Below are positions 6,714 through 18,506 of a stretch of 64,000 nt of DNA, one piece after another; position 1 is the first letter of the stretch; every line of letters starts with the position of its first letter. The notes beneath the pieces are model-generated. The model did no database searches. It was not told the DNA's origin and saw nothing but the letters and a program-made list of their open reading frames with translations. Position numbers and translations under genes: made by a program. Origin of the DNA: an uncultured Coriobacteriaceae bacterium (GTDB lineage: Bacteria; Actinomycetota; Coriobacteriia; Coriobacteriales; Atopobiaceae); NCBI GenBank assembly GCA_902779675.1, contig CACZCK010000007.1, forward strand, positions 1 to 64,000, read 5' to 3'.

Positions 6714-10119
<3,406 letters not shown>

Positions 10120-10143
10120 CTTGGGCTCTGGGCGACGTCGCTG

Positions 10144-10722
10144 CTACAGGGCGTCGCTCCCCCAGATCTGATACATGCTTGCCTCGACCTCGGCGTACCA
10201 GGCGTCTGGGTCGAGCTCGTTGTAGCCCAGGGCCATGTCGTAGGTGAGGGTCGAGCCGTAGGTGCTGGCAAAGGCGCCCATCTGCTCCCAGATGGCCGTG
10301 CCCCAGTCTCCCCAGCTCTGCGTGCCCCAGCCCCAGGCGTTGCAGGAGTACGTGCAGTTCGTGCCGGAGCCGCTCTCCACGCGGGCGATGGCGGGGGAGA
10401 GGCGCGGGTCGACGCCGTTGTCGTAGGCGGCCTCGGCAAAAGTCCTGCCATAGCCCTCGAGTGGGTAGCCCGCGTTGAAGGCGTCGATGCGCTCGGCCCA
10501 GGTCGTGACAAAGACCTCGCGCTCGTCGGGTTCGGCAGGGGCGGGCTCGGGCTCTGCCGGAGCGGGTTCGGGCTCTGGTTCGGAAGCAGCCTCGACGACT
10601 GGTGCCGGCTCGGCTGACGGCTGTGCCGCTCGCGCAAACGACAGGCCCGTGGACACGAGTGCTGCCAAGGTGACGGCAAGCGCCGCCACGAGGGAGACGA
10701 AGTCGTAGGTTCTGGAGCGCAT
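10144..10722 (-). CDS. Secreted or anchored lysozyme/transglycosylase-like protein
   Basis: 192 residues. A hydrophobic N-terminal segment (about 8-32, VSLVAALAVTLAALVSTGLS) acts as signal or anchor. A Pro/Glu/Ala-rich linker with EPEPAPAEP repeats (about 38-65) follows. The C-terminal domain contains YDNGVDPRLSPAIARVESG, whose Glu matches the catalytic position of transglycosylase-like folds, then NAWGWG. The likely role is peptidoglycan cleavage outside the membrane, as in Olsenella-type glucosaminidase-like proteins. Convergent with the GH1. Confidence 0.75.
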   Translation of the reverse strand: MRSRTYDFVSLVAALAVTLAALVSTGLSFARAAQPSAEPAPVVEAASEPEPEPAPAEPEPAPAEPDEREVFVTTWAERIDAFNAGYPLEGYGRTFAEAAYDNGVDPRLSPAIARVESGSGTNCTYSCNAWGWGTQSWGDWGTAIWEQMGAFASTYGSTLTYDMALGYNELDPDAWYAEVEASMYQIWGSDAL

Positions 10723-10875
10723 GGCCGTCCTTTCGCGAGGAGGGATCCCCTTCCCATCTGACCATACCCCCTCTCAGAGTAAAATGCGATGCGTCTGCAC
10801 GACGAAACGGATGGCGTGCACATATGGCGCTCCAAGATGTCGGCGCGCCGTTCCTAGGCGTTGGAGGGTGGTCTC

Positions 10876-11682
10876 ATGGCGGGCATGAGCAGGAGGAGCT
10901 TCATCGGCCTCTCGGGCGGTACCCTTGCGGGCGCCTCGCTTGCGGCATGCGGGGCCAAGGCAAGCGCACCGCAGCCTGCCGTGGTCACCTCGAACGAGGA
11001 GGAGATCCCTGAGGCCGAATCCGAGCAGGCAGCAGAGTCGTACGGGCCAAGCGAGGACGACGCCTCGGGCTTCGTGCTGCTGACCGATGCCGTACCCGAT
11101 GCCATGCTGGACATACGCTACTACTCCACCTTCAACTTTGTGGGGGAGCGCGTCGACGGCTACGAGCAACCGGTGGCGCTCGTGACCCGCGAGGCGGCGG
11201 AGGCGCTGCGCGTTGCAAGCGACATCGTCATGGACCAGGGCTACCGCCTCAAGATCTACGACGCGTACCGCCCACAGATGGCGGTCGACCACTTCATCCG
11301 CTGGGGGCAGGACCTCTCCGATACGCGCACCAAGCAGTACTTCTACCCCGACCTCGACAAGTCGCAGGTCTTTCCACTGGGGTATGTGGCCGAGCGTTCA
11401 GGCCATTCGCGTGGCAGCACCATCGACCTCACCCTCTTTGACATGACCGCCGGGCGCGACCTCGACATGGGTGGTACCTTCGACCTGTTCAGCGAGGTGT
11501 CCCATCCCGACTACGAGAACATCTCGCAGTCGCAGTATGCCAACCGCATGATCCTGCGCGGCGCCATGCGCGAAGCCGGCTTCGAGCCGCTGCCGCTCGA
11601 GTGGTGGCACTTCGTCCTAGCCAACGAGCCCTACCCGAACACGTACTTCACCTTCCCCTCGAGCGTTGACGCGCTCTCGTAG
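10876..11682 (+). CDS. D-alanyl-D-alanine dipeptidase-like lipoprotein (M15D)
   Basis: 268 residues. The N-terminus SRRSFIGLSGG then LAAC combines a twin-arginine-like signal with a lipobox, so it is probably an exported lipoprotein. The catalytic domain (about 70-268) shows the zinc motifs of VanX/DdpX peptidases: SGHSRGSTIDLTL (His and Asp) and EWWHF (Glu and His). YDAYRP is also typical. It should hydrolyse D-Ala-D-Ala or trim cell-wall peptides. The start at 10876 follows GGAGGGTGG. No vanHA partners are nearby, so resistance is not implied. Confidence 0.88.
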   Translation: MAGMSRRSFIGLSGGTLAGASLAACGAKASAPQPAVVTSNEEEIPEAESEQAAESYGPSEDDASGFVLLTDAVPDAMLDIRYYSTFNFVGERVDGYEQPVALVTREAAEALRVASDIVMDQGYRLKIYDAYRPQMAVDHFIRWGQDLSDTRTKQYFYPDLDKSQVFPLGYVAERSGHSRGSTIDLTLFDMTAGRDLDMGGTFDLFSEVSHPDYENISQSQYANRMILRGAMREAGFEPLPLEWWHFVLANEPYPNTYFTFPSSVDALS

Positions 11683-11716
11683 CGACACGGAGATCCAGCC
11701 CGAAAGGAGACCCATC

Positions 11717-12079
11717 ATGGCCCCTGTCCTGTTTGTCGAGTATCCCAAGTGCTCCACCTGCCGCAAGGCCAAGAAGTGGCTGGACGAGCACGACGTGGCC
11801 TACACCGACCGACACATCGTTGAGGACAACCCCACGGCCGACGAGTTGGCAGCCTGGCAGCAGGCGAGCGGCCTTCCGATGCGTCGCTTCTTCAACACCA
11901 GCGGCAGGCTCTACCGCGAGCTGGGCATCAAGGCCCGCCTCGATGCCGGTATGACCGACGACGAGGCCTTCGCGCTGCTCGCGACCGACGGCATGATGGT
12001 CAAGCGCCCCATCGTGGTGGGCGAGGGCTTCGTGCTGGTGGGCTTCAAGGAGGCCGACTGGGAAAAGGCGCTGCTGTAG
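11717..12079 (+). CDS. ArsC/Spx/YffB-family thioredoxin-fold protein
   Basis: 120 residues with the N-terminal KCSTCRKAKKWL redox motif (CxxC near residue 11-14) and a C-terminal KRPIVVGEGFVLVGF, both characteristic of the ArsC-like family. Members are arsenate reductases or Spx-like regulators. No arsenic genes are close and Spx's RNA polymerase interaction cannot be judged, so the role is open. The ATG at 11717 follows AAAGGAGA and lies 34 nt after the dipeptidase gene, probably in the same transcript. Confidence 0.85.
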   Translation: MAPVLFVEYPKCSTCRKAKKWLDEHDVAYTDRHIVEDNPTADELAAWQQASGLPMRRFFNTSGRLYRELGIKARLDAGMTDDEAFALLATDGMMVKRPIVVGEGFVLVGFKEADWEKALL

Positions 12080-12195
12080 GGACCCTTCGCACAGCAGAGA
12101 CGGCGCGATGCCGACCTTACCGCTTCGTTACGGTACTGCCACTTTACCCTCTCGTATACTGAGGGCAGGGAAGTACCTGACCAAGGAGGGGGACC

Positions 12196-13596
12196 ATGAA
12201 GGACGGACTCAAGATCTGCACCATCGGCGGCGGCAGCAGCTACACGCCCGAGCTGATGAACGGCTTCATCAGCCGCTACGACCGCCTGCCCGTCAAGGAG
12301 ATCTGGCTCGTTGACGTGGAGCGCGGCCGCGAGAAGCTCGAGACCGTGGGTGCGCTGGCACAGCGCATGTGGGACAAGAGCGGCCACGACGTCAAGGTCC
12401 ACCTCACGATGGATCGCCGCGAGGCACTCAAGGACGCCGACTTCGTGACCACGCAGTTCCGCGTGGGCCTGCTCGAGGCGCGCATCAAGGACGAGCGCAT
12501 CCCCTTTAGCCATGGCATGCTCGGCCAGGAGACCAACGGCGCCGGCGGCATGTTCAAGGCGCTGCGCACCATTCCGGTGATCCTCGACATCGTGGAGGAG
12601 ATGAAGGAGCTTTGCCCCAACGCCTTCTTGGTGAGCTTCACCAACCCCAGCGGCATGGTGACGGAGTCCGTCATTCGCTACGGCGGGTGGAAGCGCTGCA
12701 TCGGCCTGTGCAACGTGCCCATCGGCGCCATGATGAGCGAGCCTGCGCTCATCGGGAAGGAGATGGACGACCTCGTGTATCGCTTTGCAGGCATCGACCA
12801 CTTCCACTGGCACCGCGTCTTTGACGGTGCCACTGGGACAGAGGTCACGGGGCAGATCATCGACGCCATGCTCAACCCCAAGACCGAGGACGACGGTACG
12901 CCGGCCAACATCCACAACATCCCGTTCTACCGCGAGCAGCTCGAGCACCTGAAGATGATCCCCTGTGGCTATCATCGCTACTACTACCTGCAGTCCGACA
13001 TGCTCGAGGACGGAATCAAGGAGTACAACGGCATCGGTACGCGCGCACAGCAGGTCAAGGAGGTCGAGGACCAGCTCTTCGAGCTGTACAAGGACCCGAA
13101 CCTCGCCGAGATGCCTGAGCTGCTCTCCAAGCGCGGTGGTGCCCACTACTCTGATGTTGCCTGCGAGTCCATTGCGGCCATCTACAACAACAGCAACACC
13201 CACATCGTGTGCTCCACGCTCAACAACGGTGCCATTCCCGACCTGCCCAGTGACGCGGTGGTGCAGGTGTCCAGCTACGTGGGCGGCGACGGCGCCAAGC
13301 CGGTGGCCTTTGGCCCCATGCCCACCGCTGCCCGCGGCTACCTGCAGCTCATGTGGAACATGCAGCGCCTGGTGGAGGAGGCTGCCGTGTACGGCGACTA
13401 CGGTGCGTTGCTTGAGGCCGTGGCGCTCAACCCACAGACGCCGTCCGGTGCCGAGGCCAAGCGTTGCATCGACGAGCTACTCGTGGCCCACGAGCAGTAC
13501 CTGCCGCAGTTTGCCGACAAGATCGCCGAGCTCAAGGCAGCGGGCGTGACCGTCGCCGACCCCGTGGCGGCCGATCTCTGCGCTCGCGGTCTGTAG
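12196..13596 (+). CDS. 6-phospho-beta-glucosidase, GH4
   Basis: 466 residues. GH4 enzymes hydrolyse phospho-glycosides by an NAD+ and Mn2+-dependent redox mechanism in the cytoplasm. The N-terminal Rossmann motif is ICTIGGGSSYTPEL, metal ligands are C172 (LCNVPIG) and H202 (GIDHFHWHR), and FTNPSGM is conserved. The overall pattern matches LicH/CelF-type phospho-beta-glucosidases. The start follows AAGGAGGGGG. TATACT near 12155-12160 is a plausible -10. It is monocistronic and ends before a 44-bp palindrome. Confidence 0.92.
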   Translation: MKDGLKICTIGGGSSYTPELMNGFISRYDRLPVKEIWLVDVERGREKLETVGALAQRMWDKSGHDVKVHLTMDRREALKDADFVTTQFRVGLLEARIKDERIPFSHGMLGQETNGAGGMFKALRTIPVILDIVEEMKELCPNAFLVSFTNPSGMVTESVIRYGGWKRCIGLCNVPIGAMMSEPALIGKEMDDLVYRFAGIDHFHWHRVFDGATGTEVTGQIIDAMLNPKTEDDGTPANIHNIPFYREQLEHLKMIPCGYHRYYYLQSDMLEDGIKEYNGIGTRAQQVKEVEDQLFELYKDPNLAEMPELLSKRGGAHYSDVACESIAAIYNNSNTHIVCSTLNNGAIPDLPSDAVVQVSSYVGGDGAKPVAFGPMPTAARGYLQLMWNMQRLVEEAAVYGDYGALLEAVALNPQTPSGAEAKRCIDELLVAHEQYLPQFADKIAELKAAGVTVADPVAADLCARGL

Positions 13597-13620
13597 GCTG
13601 CTGCCGCCTTTGTTCGCCCT

Positions 13621-13652
13621 GGCACGGGAGTTTCCTGGTGAGCTCCCGTGCC
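13621..13652 (+). terminator. Hairpin after the GH4 gene
   Basis: GGCACGGGAG (13621-13630) pairs with CTCCCGTGCC (13643-13652) over a 12-nt loop, 25 nt after the stop. It lacks a T tail and overlaps the next palindrome by three bases. Confidence 0.5.
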
Positions 13653-13744
13653 TGGAACACAAGCCTCCCGGGTGAAAAACTGTTCCACGCCGCTCCAGAG
13701 GCGGCGTGGAACAGTTTTTCACCCGGGAGGCTTGTGTTCCAGGC
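13650..13744. repeat. 44-bp perfect inverted repeat
   Basis: 13650-13693 and 13701-13744 are perfectly complementary with a 7-nt spacer, between convergent genes. The stem is far longer than a normal terminator, and neither strand has a terminal T run. It could act as a double-strand RNA processing site, a strong bidirectional barrier, or be a small mobile palindrome. Confidence 0.9.
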
Positions 13745-13752
13745 GTTGCGGC

Positions 13753-15234
13753 CTAGCGGTGGTAGTAGGTGCGCTTCTCGAACTTGGGCTCGCAGCACAC
13801 GTTGATGCCCAACTGGCGATAGATGCGCTCGTCGGTGGGCGAGATGATCACCGAGAAGTAGGCGTCGCAGCCCTTGAGCTTCTCTGCCGCATCGATAACG
13901 GAGGCGGCGAGCGGATTGGTAGCCGAGCTGATGGACAGGGCGATGAGCGTCTCGTCGGAGTGCAGGCGCGGGTTCTTGCTGTGCAGATGCGCGATCTTGA
14001 GCTTGCAGATCGGCTCGAGGGCGTCGTTGCTCACCACGTAGACGTCCTTGTCGACGCCGGCCACGCGTTTGAGGGCGTTGAGCAGCAGCGATGAGGCACA
14101 GCCTAGGATGGTGGACGTCTTGCCGGTGACCACGCTGCCATCGGGCAGAACCATGGCAGCGGCAGGCAGGCCCGTCTCCTCCTCCTTGGCAAGGGCGGCC
14201 GAGCGGGCCGGCGAGAAGTCCTCGTCGATGCCCACGTCCTTCATGAGCAGTCGGATGGTCTGCAGTTCCGCCTCGCCCACGCCGGTGCGCTCGAGGCGCT
14301 CGGCGGTGGTGAAGTAGCGGCGCACGATCTCGGCCTTGGCCGCGGTGCGGCAGGCCTCGTCGTCACTGATGCAGTTGCCCACCATGTTGACACCCATGTC
14401 GGTGGGCGATTGGTATGGACTCTCGCCTGCGATGCGCTCCATCATGCTCTTGAGCACCGGGAAGGTCTCGACGTCGCGGTTGTAGTTGACCGTGACCTTG
14501 TCGTAGGCCTCGAGGTGGAAGGGGTCGATGATGTTACGGTCGTCGAGGTCGGCCGTGGCGGCCTCGTAGGCCACGTTGACGGGGTGCTTGAGCGGCAGGT
14601 TCCACACGGGGAAGGTCTCGAACTTGGCATAGCCCGCCTGCACGCCCTGGCTGTACTCGTGATAGATCTGCGACAGGCATACGGCCAGCTTGCCCGAGCC
14701 GGGTCCCGGTGCCGTCACCACGACCAGGGGCTTGGAGGTCTTGGCAAACTGGTTCTTGCCAAAGCCCTCGTCGCTCACGATGAGGTCGACGTTGGTGGGG
14801 TAGCCGTCAATGGGGTAGTGGCGGTATACGGGAATGCCCAGCGCCTCGACGCGCGCCTGGTAGGCCTCCGCGTGGGGCTGCCCCGCCCAGCGGGTGATGA
14901 CGATGCCGCCGATGCCGATGCCCATGCCGCGGAAGATGTCGAGTAGGCGCAGGGCGTCCTCGGCATAGGGAATGCCCAGGTCGCTGCGGCGCTTGTCCTG
15001 CTCGATGTCGTTGGCGTTGAGTGCCACCAGCACCTCGGCATCCTTGGCGAGGCTGGAGAGCATACGCGCCTTGAGGTCGGGCTCGAAGCCGGGCAGCACG
15101 CGCGAAGCGTGGTAGTCGTCAAAGAGCTTGCCACCGAACTCGAGGTAGAGCTTGCCGCCAAACTGGTCGATGCGCTCGCGGATGCGCTTGGACTGCATCT
15201 CGATGTACTTGTCCTTGTCAAAGCCGGTCTGCAT
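13753..15234 (-). CDS. DUF1846 (UPF0371) family protein
   Basis: 493 residues, the usual length of the DUF1846 family, found across Firmicutes and Coriobacteriia. Conserved stretches include an N-terminal GFDKDKYIEMQSKRIRERI, VTAPGPGSGKLAVCLSQIYHEY (P-loop-like) and a C-terminal Rossmann-like region. Biochemical function is not established; a nucleotide- or thiol-related role has been proposed on structural grounds only. No signal or membrane segment. AAAGGAGTCA lies upstream of the start. Monocistronic. Confidence 0.92.
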   Translation of the reverse strand: MQTGFDKDKYIEMQSKRIRERIDQFGGKLYLEFGGKLFDDYHASRVLPGFEPDLKARMLSSLAKDAEVLVALNANDIEQDKRRSDLGIPYAEDALRLLDIFRGMGIGIGGIVITRWAGQPHAEAYQARVEALGIPVYRHYPIDGYPTNVDLIVSDEGFGKNQFAKTSKPLVVVTAPGPGSGKLAVCLSQIYHEYSQGVQAGYAKFETFPVWNLPLKHPVNVAYEAATADLDDRNIIDPFHLEAYDKVTVNYNRDVETFPVLKSMMERIAGESPYQSPTDMGVNMVGNCISDDEACRTAAKAEIVRRYFTTAERLERTGVGEAELQTIRLLMKDVGIDEDFSPARSAALAKEEETGLPAAAMVLPDGSVVTGKTSTILGCASSLLLNALKRVAGVDKDVYVVSNDALEPICKLKIAHLHSKNPRLHSDETLIALSISSATNPLAASVIDAAEKLKGCDAYFSVIISPTDERIYRQLGINVCCEPKFEKRTYYHR

Positions 15235-15501
15235 GCGCTGACTCCTTTGATGGGTTCCATAAGACGTGAACGCGCATCATTTTAGCAAGTGGCGCTGTGC
15301 CCTTGCCCAACTGGAAACGCCTCAGTAAGGCTTATGCACGAGGTGTGCACACGATGGAACGACATGCCAAGGTTGGCACGAGTTAGGCCTGTAAGCAGCG
15401 AGTAAGCTATCTTTGCCATACGTAGCGAGTTAGCATCGGTCAGCCGCCAGCGTTCGCTCTGCCCCGCCCACGCGCCACAAGCCATGGAAAGAGGACCTAG
15501 C

Positions 15502-16053
15502 GTGTCGTTTGTGTCGACCCTCAACGAGTACTGCACCTTACTCGCTTGCTCGAGTAAGGATCTCGCTGAGCGCAGCGGCATTTCACCGTCTACCCTCAGC
15601 AGATATCGGAGTGGACGACGCACGCCGTCCTACGATGGCGAAAGCGTGCGCAAGCTTGCCTCTGGCATCGTCTCCATCGCGCGCGAGCGCGGCATCGAGT
15701 CGATTGGTACCGAGGAGGAGGTCAAGGCAGACCTGCTCTCGGGGCTTAACCATAGCTCCACGGTCTTCTCGCACAGGCTCGATGCGCTCATGCGCACCCT
15801 TCAGATCTCCAACGTAGAGATGTCGCGTCAGGCGGCGGTCGATCCGTCGTACCTCTCGCGCATTCGCAACGGACGCCGGTCACCAGCAGACCCGCAGGGC
15901 CTGGCCCAGCGCTGTGCCGAGTACATCGTGAGCCACCGCGAGGACCGCGAGCTTCTGCGCGAGACGCTCGAGGTCATTGGCGGCGACGAACGCGGCGTGC
16001 GCAGTGCCTCGGAGCTTGAAGACCTCATTGCTCGGTGGCTGCTCGAGAAGTAG
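15502..16053 (+). CDS. Regulator with two Cro/C1-type helix-turn-helix domains
   Basis: 183 residues from the GTG at 15502 (GAAAGAGGA 6 nt upstream; the ATG at 15484 has no ribosome site). The first HTH is KDLAERSGISPSTLSRYRSG (about residue 20-40). The second is EMSRQAAVDPSYLSRIRNGRR (about 105-125). The two halves are similar, suggesting an internal duplication. Targets are unknown. It is divergent from the DUF1846 gene and could regulate it. Confidence 0.8.
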   Translation: MSFVSTLNEYCTLLACSSKDLAERSGISPSTLSRYRSGRRTPSYDGESVRKLASGIVSIARERGIESIGTEEEVKADLLSGLNHSSTVFSHRLDALMRTLQISNVEMSRQAAVDPSYLSRIRNGRRSPADPQGLAQRCAEYIVSHREDRELLRETLEVIGGDERGVRSASELEDLIARWLLEK

Positions 16054-16095
16054 CGCTCCCATCGCAGGAGTCCACCCGACCGTCAAACGATAGCG

Positions 16096-16130
16096 ACGCG
16101 GGGCAGACGAGAGAGTCTGCCCCGCGTTTT
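16096..16130 (+). terminator. Intrinsic terminator
   Basis: Perfect 13-bp stem (16096-16108 with 16115-16127, loop GAGAGA) followed by TTTT, 42 nt after the HTH regulator. Confidence 0.9.
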
Positions 16131-16150
16131 CATGCCTGTGGAGAATCGTG

Positions 16151-17176
16151 CTAGTCGGTGCTGATGAGCTCCACAATGCGGTCGATGGCCCACTTGGCCT
16201 CGGGAATGGGCGAGAGTGGGTAGGTGTGGTTGAGGCCGCGGCCGATGTAGATCTCGGCGTGGACACCGGTGGCATTGACGCGGTCGTAGAACAGGCGGGC
16301 GTCGGGGTAGAGCAGCTCGCGCGTACCCACAAAGATGATGACGTTGCGCAGGTTGCGCACCTCGCCGTTGACGGGGCTCACGCGGTAGTCGTTGGGATCG
16401 AGGCTCTTTGCCCAGGTGAGTCCCAGCTTCTGTAGACCATGCAGACCCAGCAGGGGGTCGGAAGCCTCGTACGAGAGGATGTCGGGGTTGCGCAGCGTCA
16501 TGTCGACCCACGGGGAGATGAGGATGAGGCGAGCGGGCTGCTCGATGCCAAGTGTGGCAAGGTGCTCGGCGAAGCTCGCGGCGATGCCGCCGCCGCAGGA
16601 GTCACCCATGATGGTGACGCTGTTGGCTCCGTACTTCTCGATGGTGCGGCAGTAGATCTCCTGAATGAAGTCGAGCGCCTCGAGTGCGCCATGCATCGGC
16701 AGAAGCGGGTAAAGCGGGACGATGACCTCGGCACGCGTGCGCTGGGCGATGGTCTCGACGAACTTCCACTGCTCGGCCACAGGCTGGGTGATGAAGCACC
16801 CGCCATGGATGTAGATGATCGCACGGTCGTTGATGGGGCGGCGGTTGAGGTGGAACACCTGGTAGCCGTTGACCATCTCCTCGTTGACGGTCACGTCGAG
16901 GTCGACGCCCGAGGGGATGGTGTAGCGGCGGTCGTTGCGGTCGGCGCTCTCGAGGATGGTGTTGTCGAGCAAGACCATATCCTTGAGCAGCTTCTTGCTG
17001 CCACCGGTTGCGCGGATGTAGAGCTCATTGGCCGTGCTGAGGTTGGAGCGATGGAAGACGGCATGCGAAATCAGCGTGTATGCGGCGGCAAATGCAGCGG
17101 GAACCCCCGCTGCCGCGCCGAGGATCTTGACTGCCTTTGGTGCCTTGCGGAGAGCCGCGAGGGTCGTGAGTGCCAT
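16151..17176 (-). CDS. Alpha/beta hydrolase, HSL-type esterase
   Basis: 341 residues. The N-terminal hydrophobic segment (about 18-38) may anchor it to the membrane. The oxyanion motif is HGG (124-126). The nucleophile elbow is GDSCGG with S193. The acid is in TRELLYPD and the His in GLNHTYPL. These are the hallmarks of the hormone-sensitive-lipase/carboxylesterase family. Small acyl or acetyl esters are the likely substrates, possibly acetylated glycosides given the surroundings (inference). Confidence 0.88.
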   Translation of the reverse strand: MALTTLAALRKAPKAVKILGAAAGVPAAFAAAYTLISHAVFHRSNLSTANELYIRATGGSKKLLKDMVLLDNTILESADRNDRRYTIPSGVDLDVTVNEEMVNGYQVFHLNRRPINDRAIIYIHGGCFITQPVAEQWKFVETIAQRTRAEVIVPLYPLLPMHGALEALDFIQEIYCRTIEKYGANSVTIMGDSCGGGIAASFAEHLATLGIEQPARLILISPWVDMTLRNPDILSYEASDPLLGLHGLQKLGLTWAKSLDPNDYRVSPVNGEVRNLRNVIIFVGTRELLYPDARLFYDRVNATGVHAEIYIGRGLNHTYPLSPIPEAKWAIDRIVELISTD

Positions 17177-17622
17177 TGGTGCCTTCTCTCGTTACGCGAA
17201 CGTCCGAAACGGATTGGTTCCTAGCGTAGCAGGATGGATGGGCGTCGGGCGTCACGCTTCGATGGAAGAGTCGTGGACGTCCGCTTTGAACATTCTGCAT
17301 GAAATATATCTAATTGTGCATACAGTCATGAGAGTCACGCGCTTGGCGTATGCACGTACAGGTGGTCATGAGCAAGAATGATGCGAGAGTACCAAAGCGA
17401 CTTTGGCGATAACCTGCACAAATGCAAAGCTGCCTGTGCTTCGCTATGCAACGGCATGTACCTCTGTGATGTATATCAAAGCGTTCTAATCACGCGAATA
17501 CAGGAATAAAGGGGAAATTAAATACAGAAATATGCCAGTACGGGCACCTTCATGCTATGATGTGCCTTGTCCAATTGCCGCGTCGCAGCCGCGACGCGCT
17601 ACCAGCTTGCAAGGAGGCAGCA
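17177..17622. other. Divergent intergenic region
   Basis: A 445-nt region, more AT-rich than its neighbours, with no convincing ORF. CTATGAT near 17555-17561 is a possible -10 for the B3/B4 gene. No repeat or RNA fold was recognised. Confidence 0.4.
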
Positions 17623-18342
17623 ATGAAGTTCGTCTGCGAGGATTCTTTCTGGGAGATCTTCCCCGAGGCGTCTATCGGCGTCGTGGTGGCTGATGGCATT
17701 CTGCCCACCGACCAGGTGAGCGACGAGAACGCCGCCAAGGCCGCCAAGCTGCTCGACCGGGCCAACGTGCTCGCCCAGAAGTGGGTTCCCAACACCACCA
17801 TCTCCAAGAACGAGGTGCCCGCCGTCTGGCGCGAGGCCTACCGCAAGTTCAAGACCAAGAAGGGCGTGCGCAGCTCGGTCGAGAACCTGCTCAAGCGCGT
17901 GCTCAAGGACAACCCCGTGGGTCACATCAACCCGTCCGTCGACATCTCCAACGCCATCTCGCTCAAGTACGCCATTCCCATGGGCGCCGAGAACGTGGAT
18001 GCCTTCGAGGGCACCTTCCGTCTCAAGGTCACCGAGGGCGGCGACTATTTCCTGCCCATCGGTGCTGATGAGAACGACCCGACGCTCGAGGGCGAGCTCT
18101 GCTATGTGGACGACGCCGGCGCCGTGTGCCGCTGCTGGAACTGGCGTGACGGCCAGCGTACCGAGGTGACCGACGAGACGCCGCACTGCGTCTTCATCAT
18201 GGAGAACATCCAGCCCGAGCGTCTTGGCGATTTGCAGGAGGCCGTCGACGAGCTGGCTGGCCAGCTCGAGGAGATCTTGGGTGCGACCGTCACCCACAAG
18301 GAGGTTCTGACGCGCGAGCATCCCGAGATGGAGCTCTGCTAG
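17623..18342 (+). CDS. B3/B4 tRNA-binding-domain protein
   Basis: 239 residues forming a single B3/B4 domain, the fold that performs editing in phenylalanyl-tRNA synthetase beta. Free-standing versions are thought to bind or edit aminoacyl-tRNA, but substrates are not well established. Family-typical segments are IPMGAENVDAFEG and the CYVDDAGAVCRCWNWRDGQRT stretch. The start follows AAGGAGGCAGCA. Monocistronic, ended by the 17-bp hairpin at 18371. Confidence 0.85.
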   Translation: MKFVCEDSFWEIFPEASIGVVVADGILPTDQVSDENAAKAAKLLDRANVLAQKWVPNTTISKNEVPAVWREAYRKFKTKKGVRSSVENLLKRVLKDNPVGHINPSVDISNAISLKYAIPMGAENVDAFEGTFRLKVTEGGDYFLPIGADENDPTLEGELCYVDDAGAVCRCWNWRDGQRTEVTDETPHCVFIMENIQPERLGDLQEAVDELAGQLEEILGATVTHKEVLTREHPEMELC

Positions 18343-18370
18343 CGACACCTCATCTGACATTTGACCTGCC

Positions 18371-18411
18371 AAGGCGCCTCGACCGTAGCTTTACGGTCGA
18401 GGCGCCTTTGC
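18371..18411 (+). terminator. Intrinsic terminator
   Basis: Perfect 17-bp stem (18371-18387 with 18392-18408), tetraloop GCTT, then TTTG. Confidence 0.85.
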
Positions 18412-18506
18412 GCTGGCGCACCAAGCGATGGCATGGGTACGCTAAAGTGGTGTGGTCGTGCCGGATACTGCGTTTACGCATGCGAATATAGCGGGAGCTG
18501 GCTGCC

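Noticed and set aside
10876..11682. Vancomycin-resistance VanX
   Set aside because: It has VanX-type motifs but no vanH, vanA, vanR or vanS neighbours and has a lipoprotein signal, so a cell-wall or peptide-trimming role is more likely.
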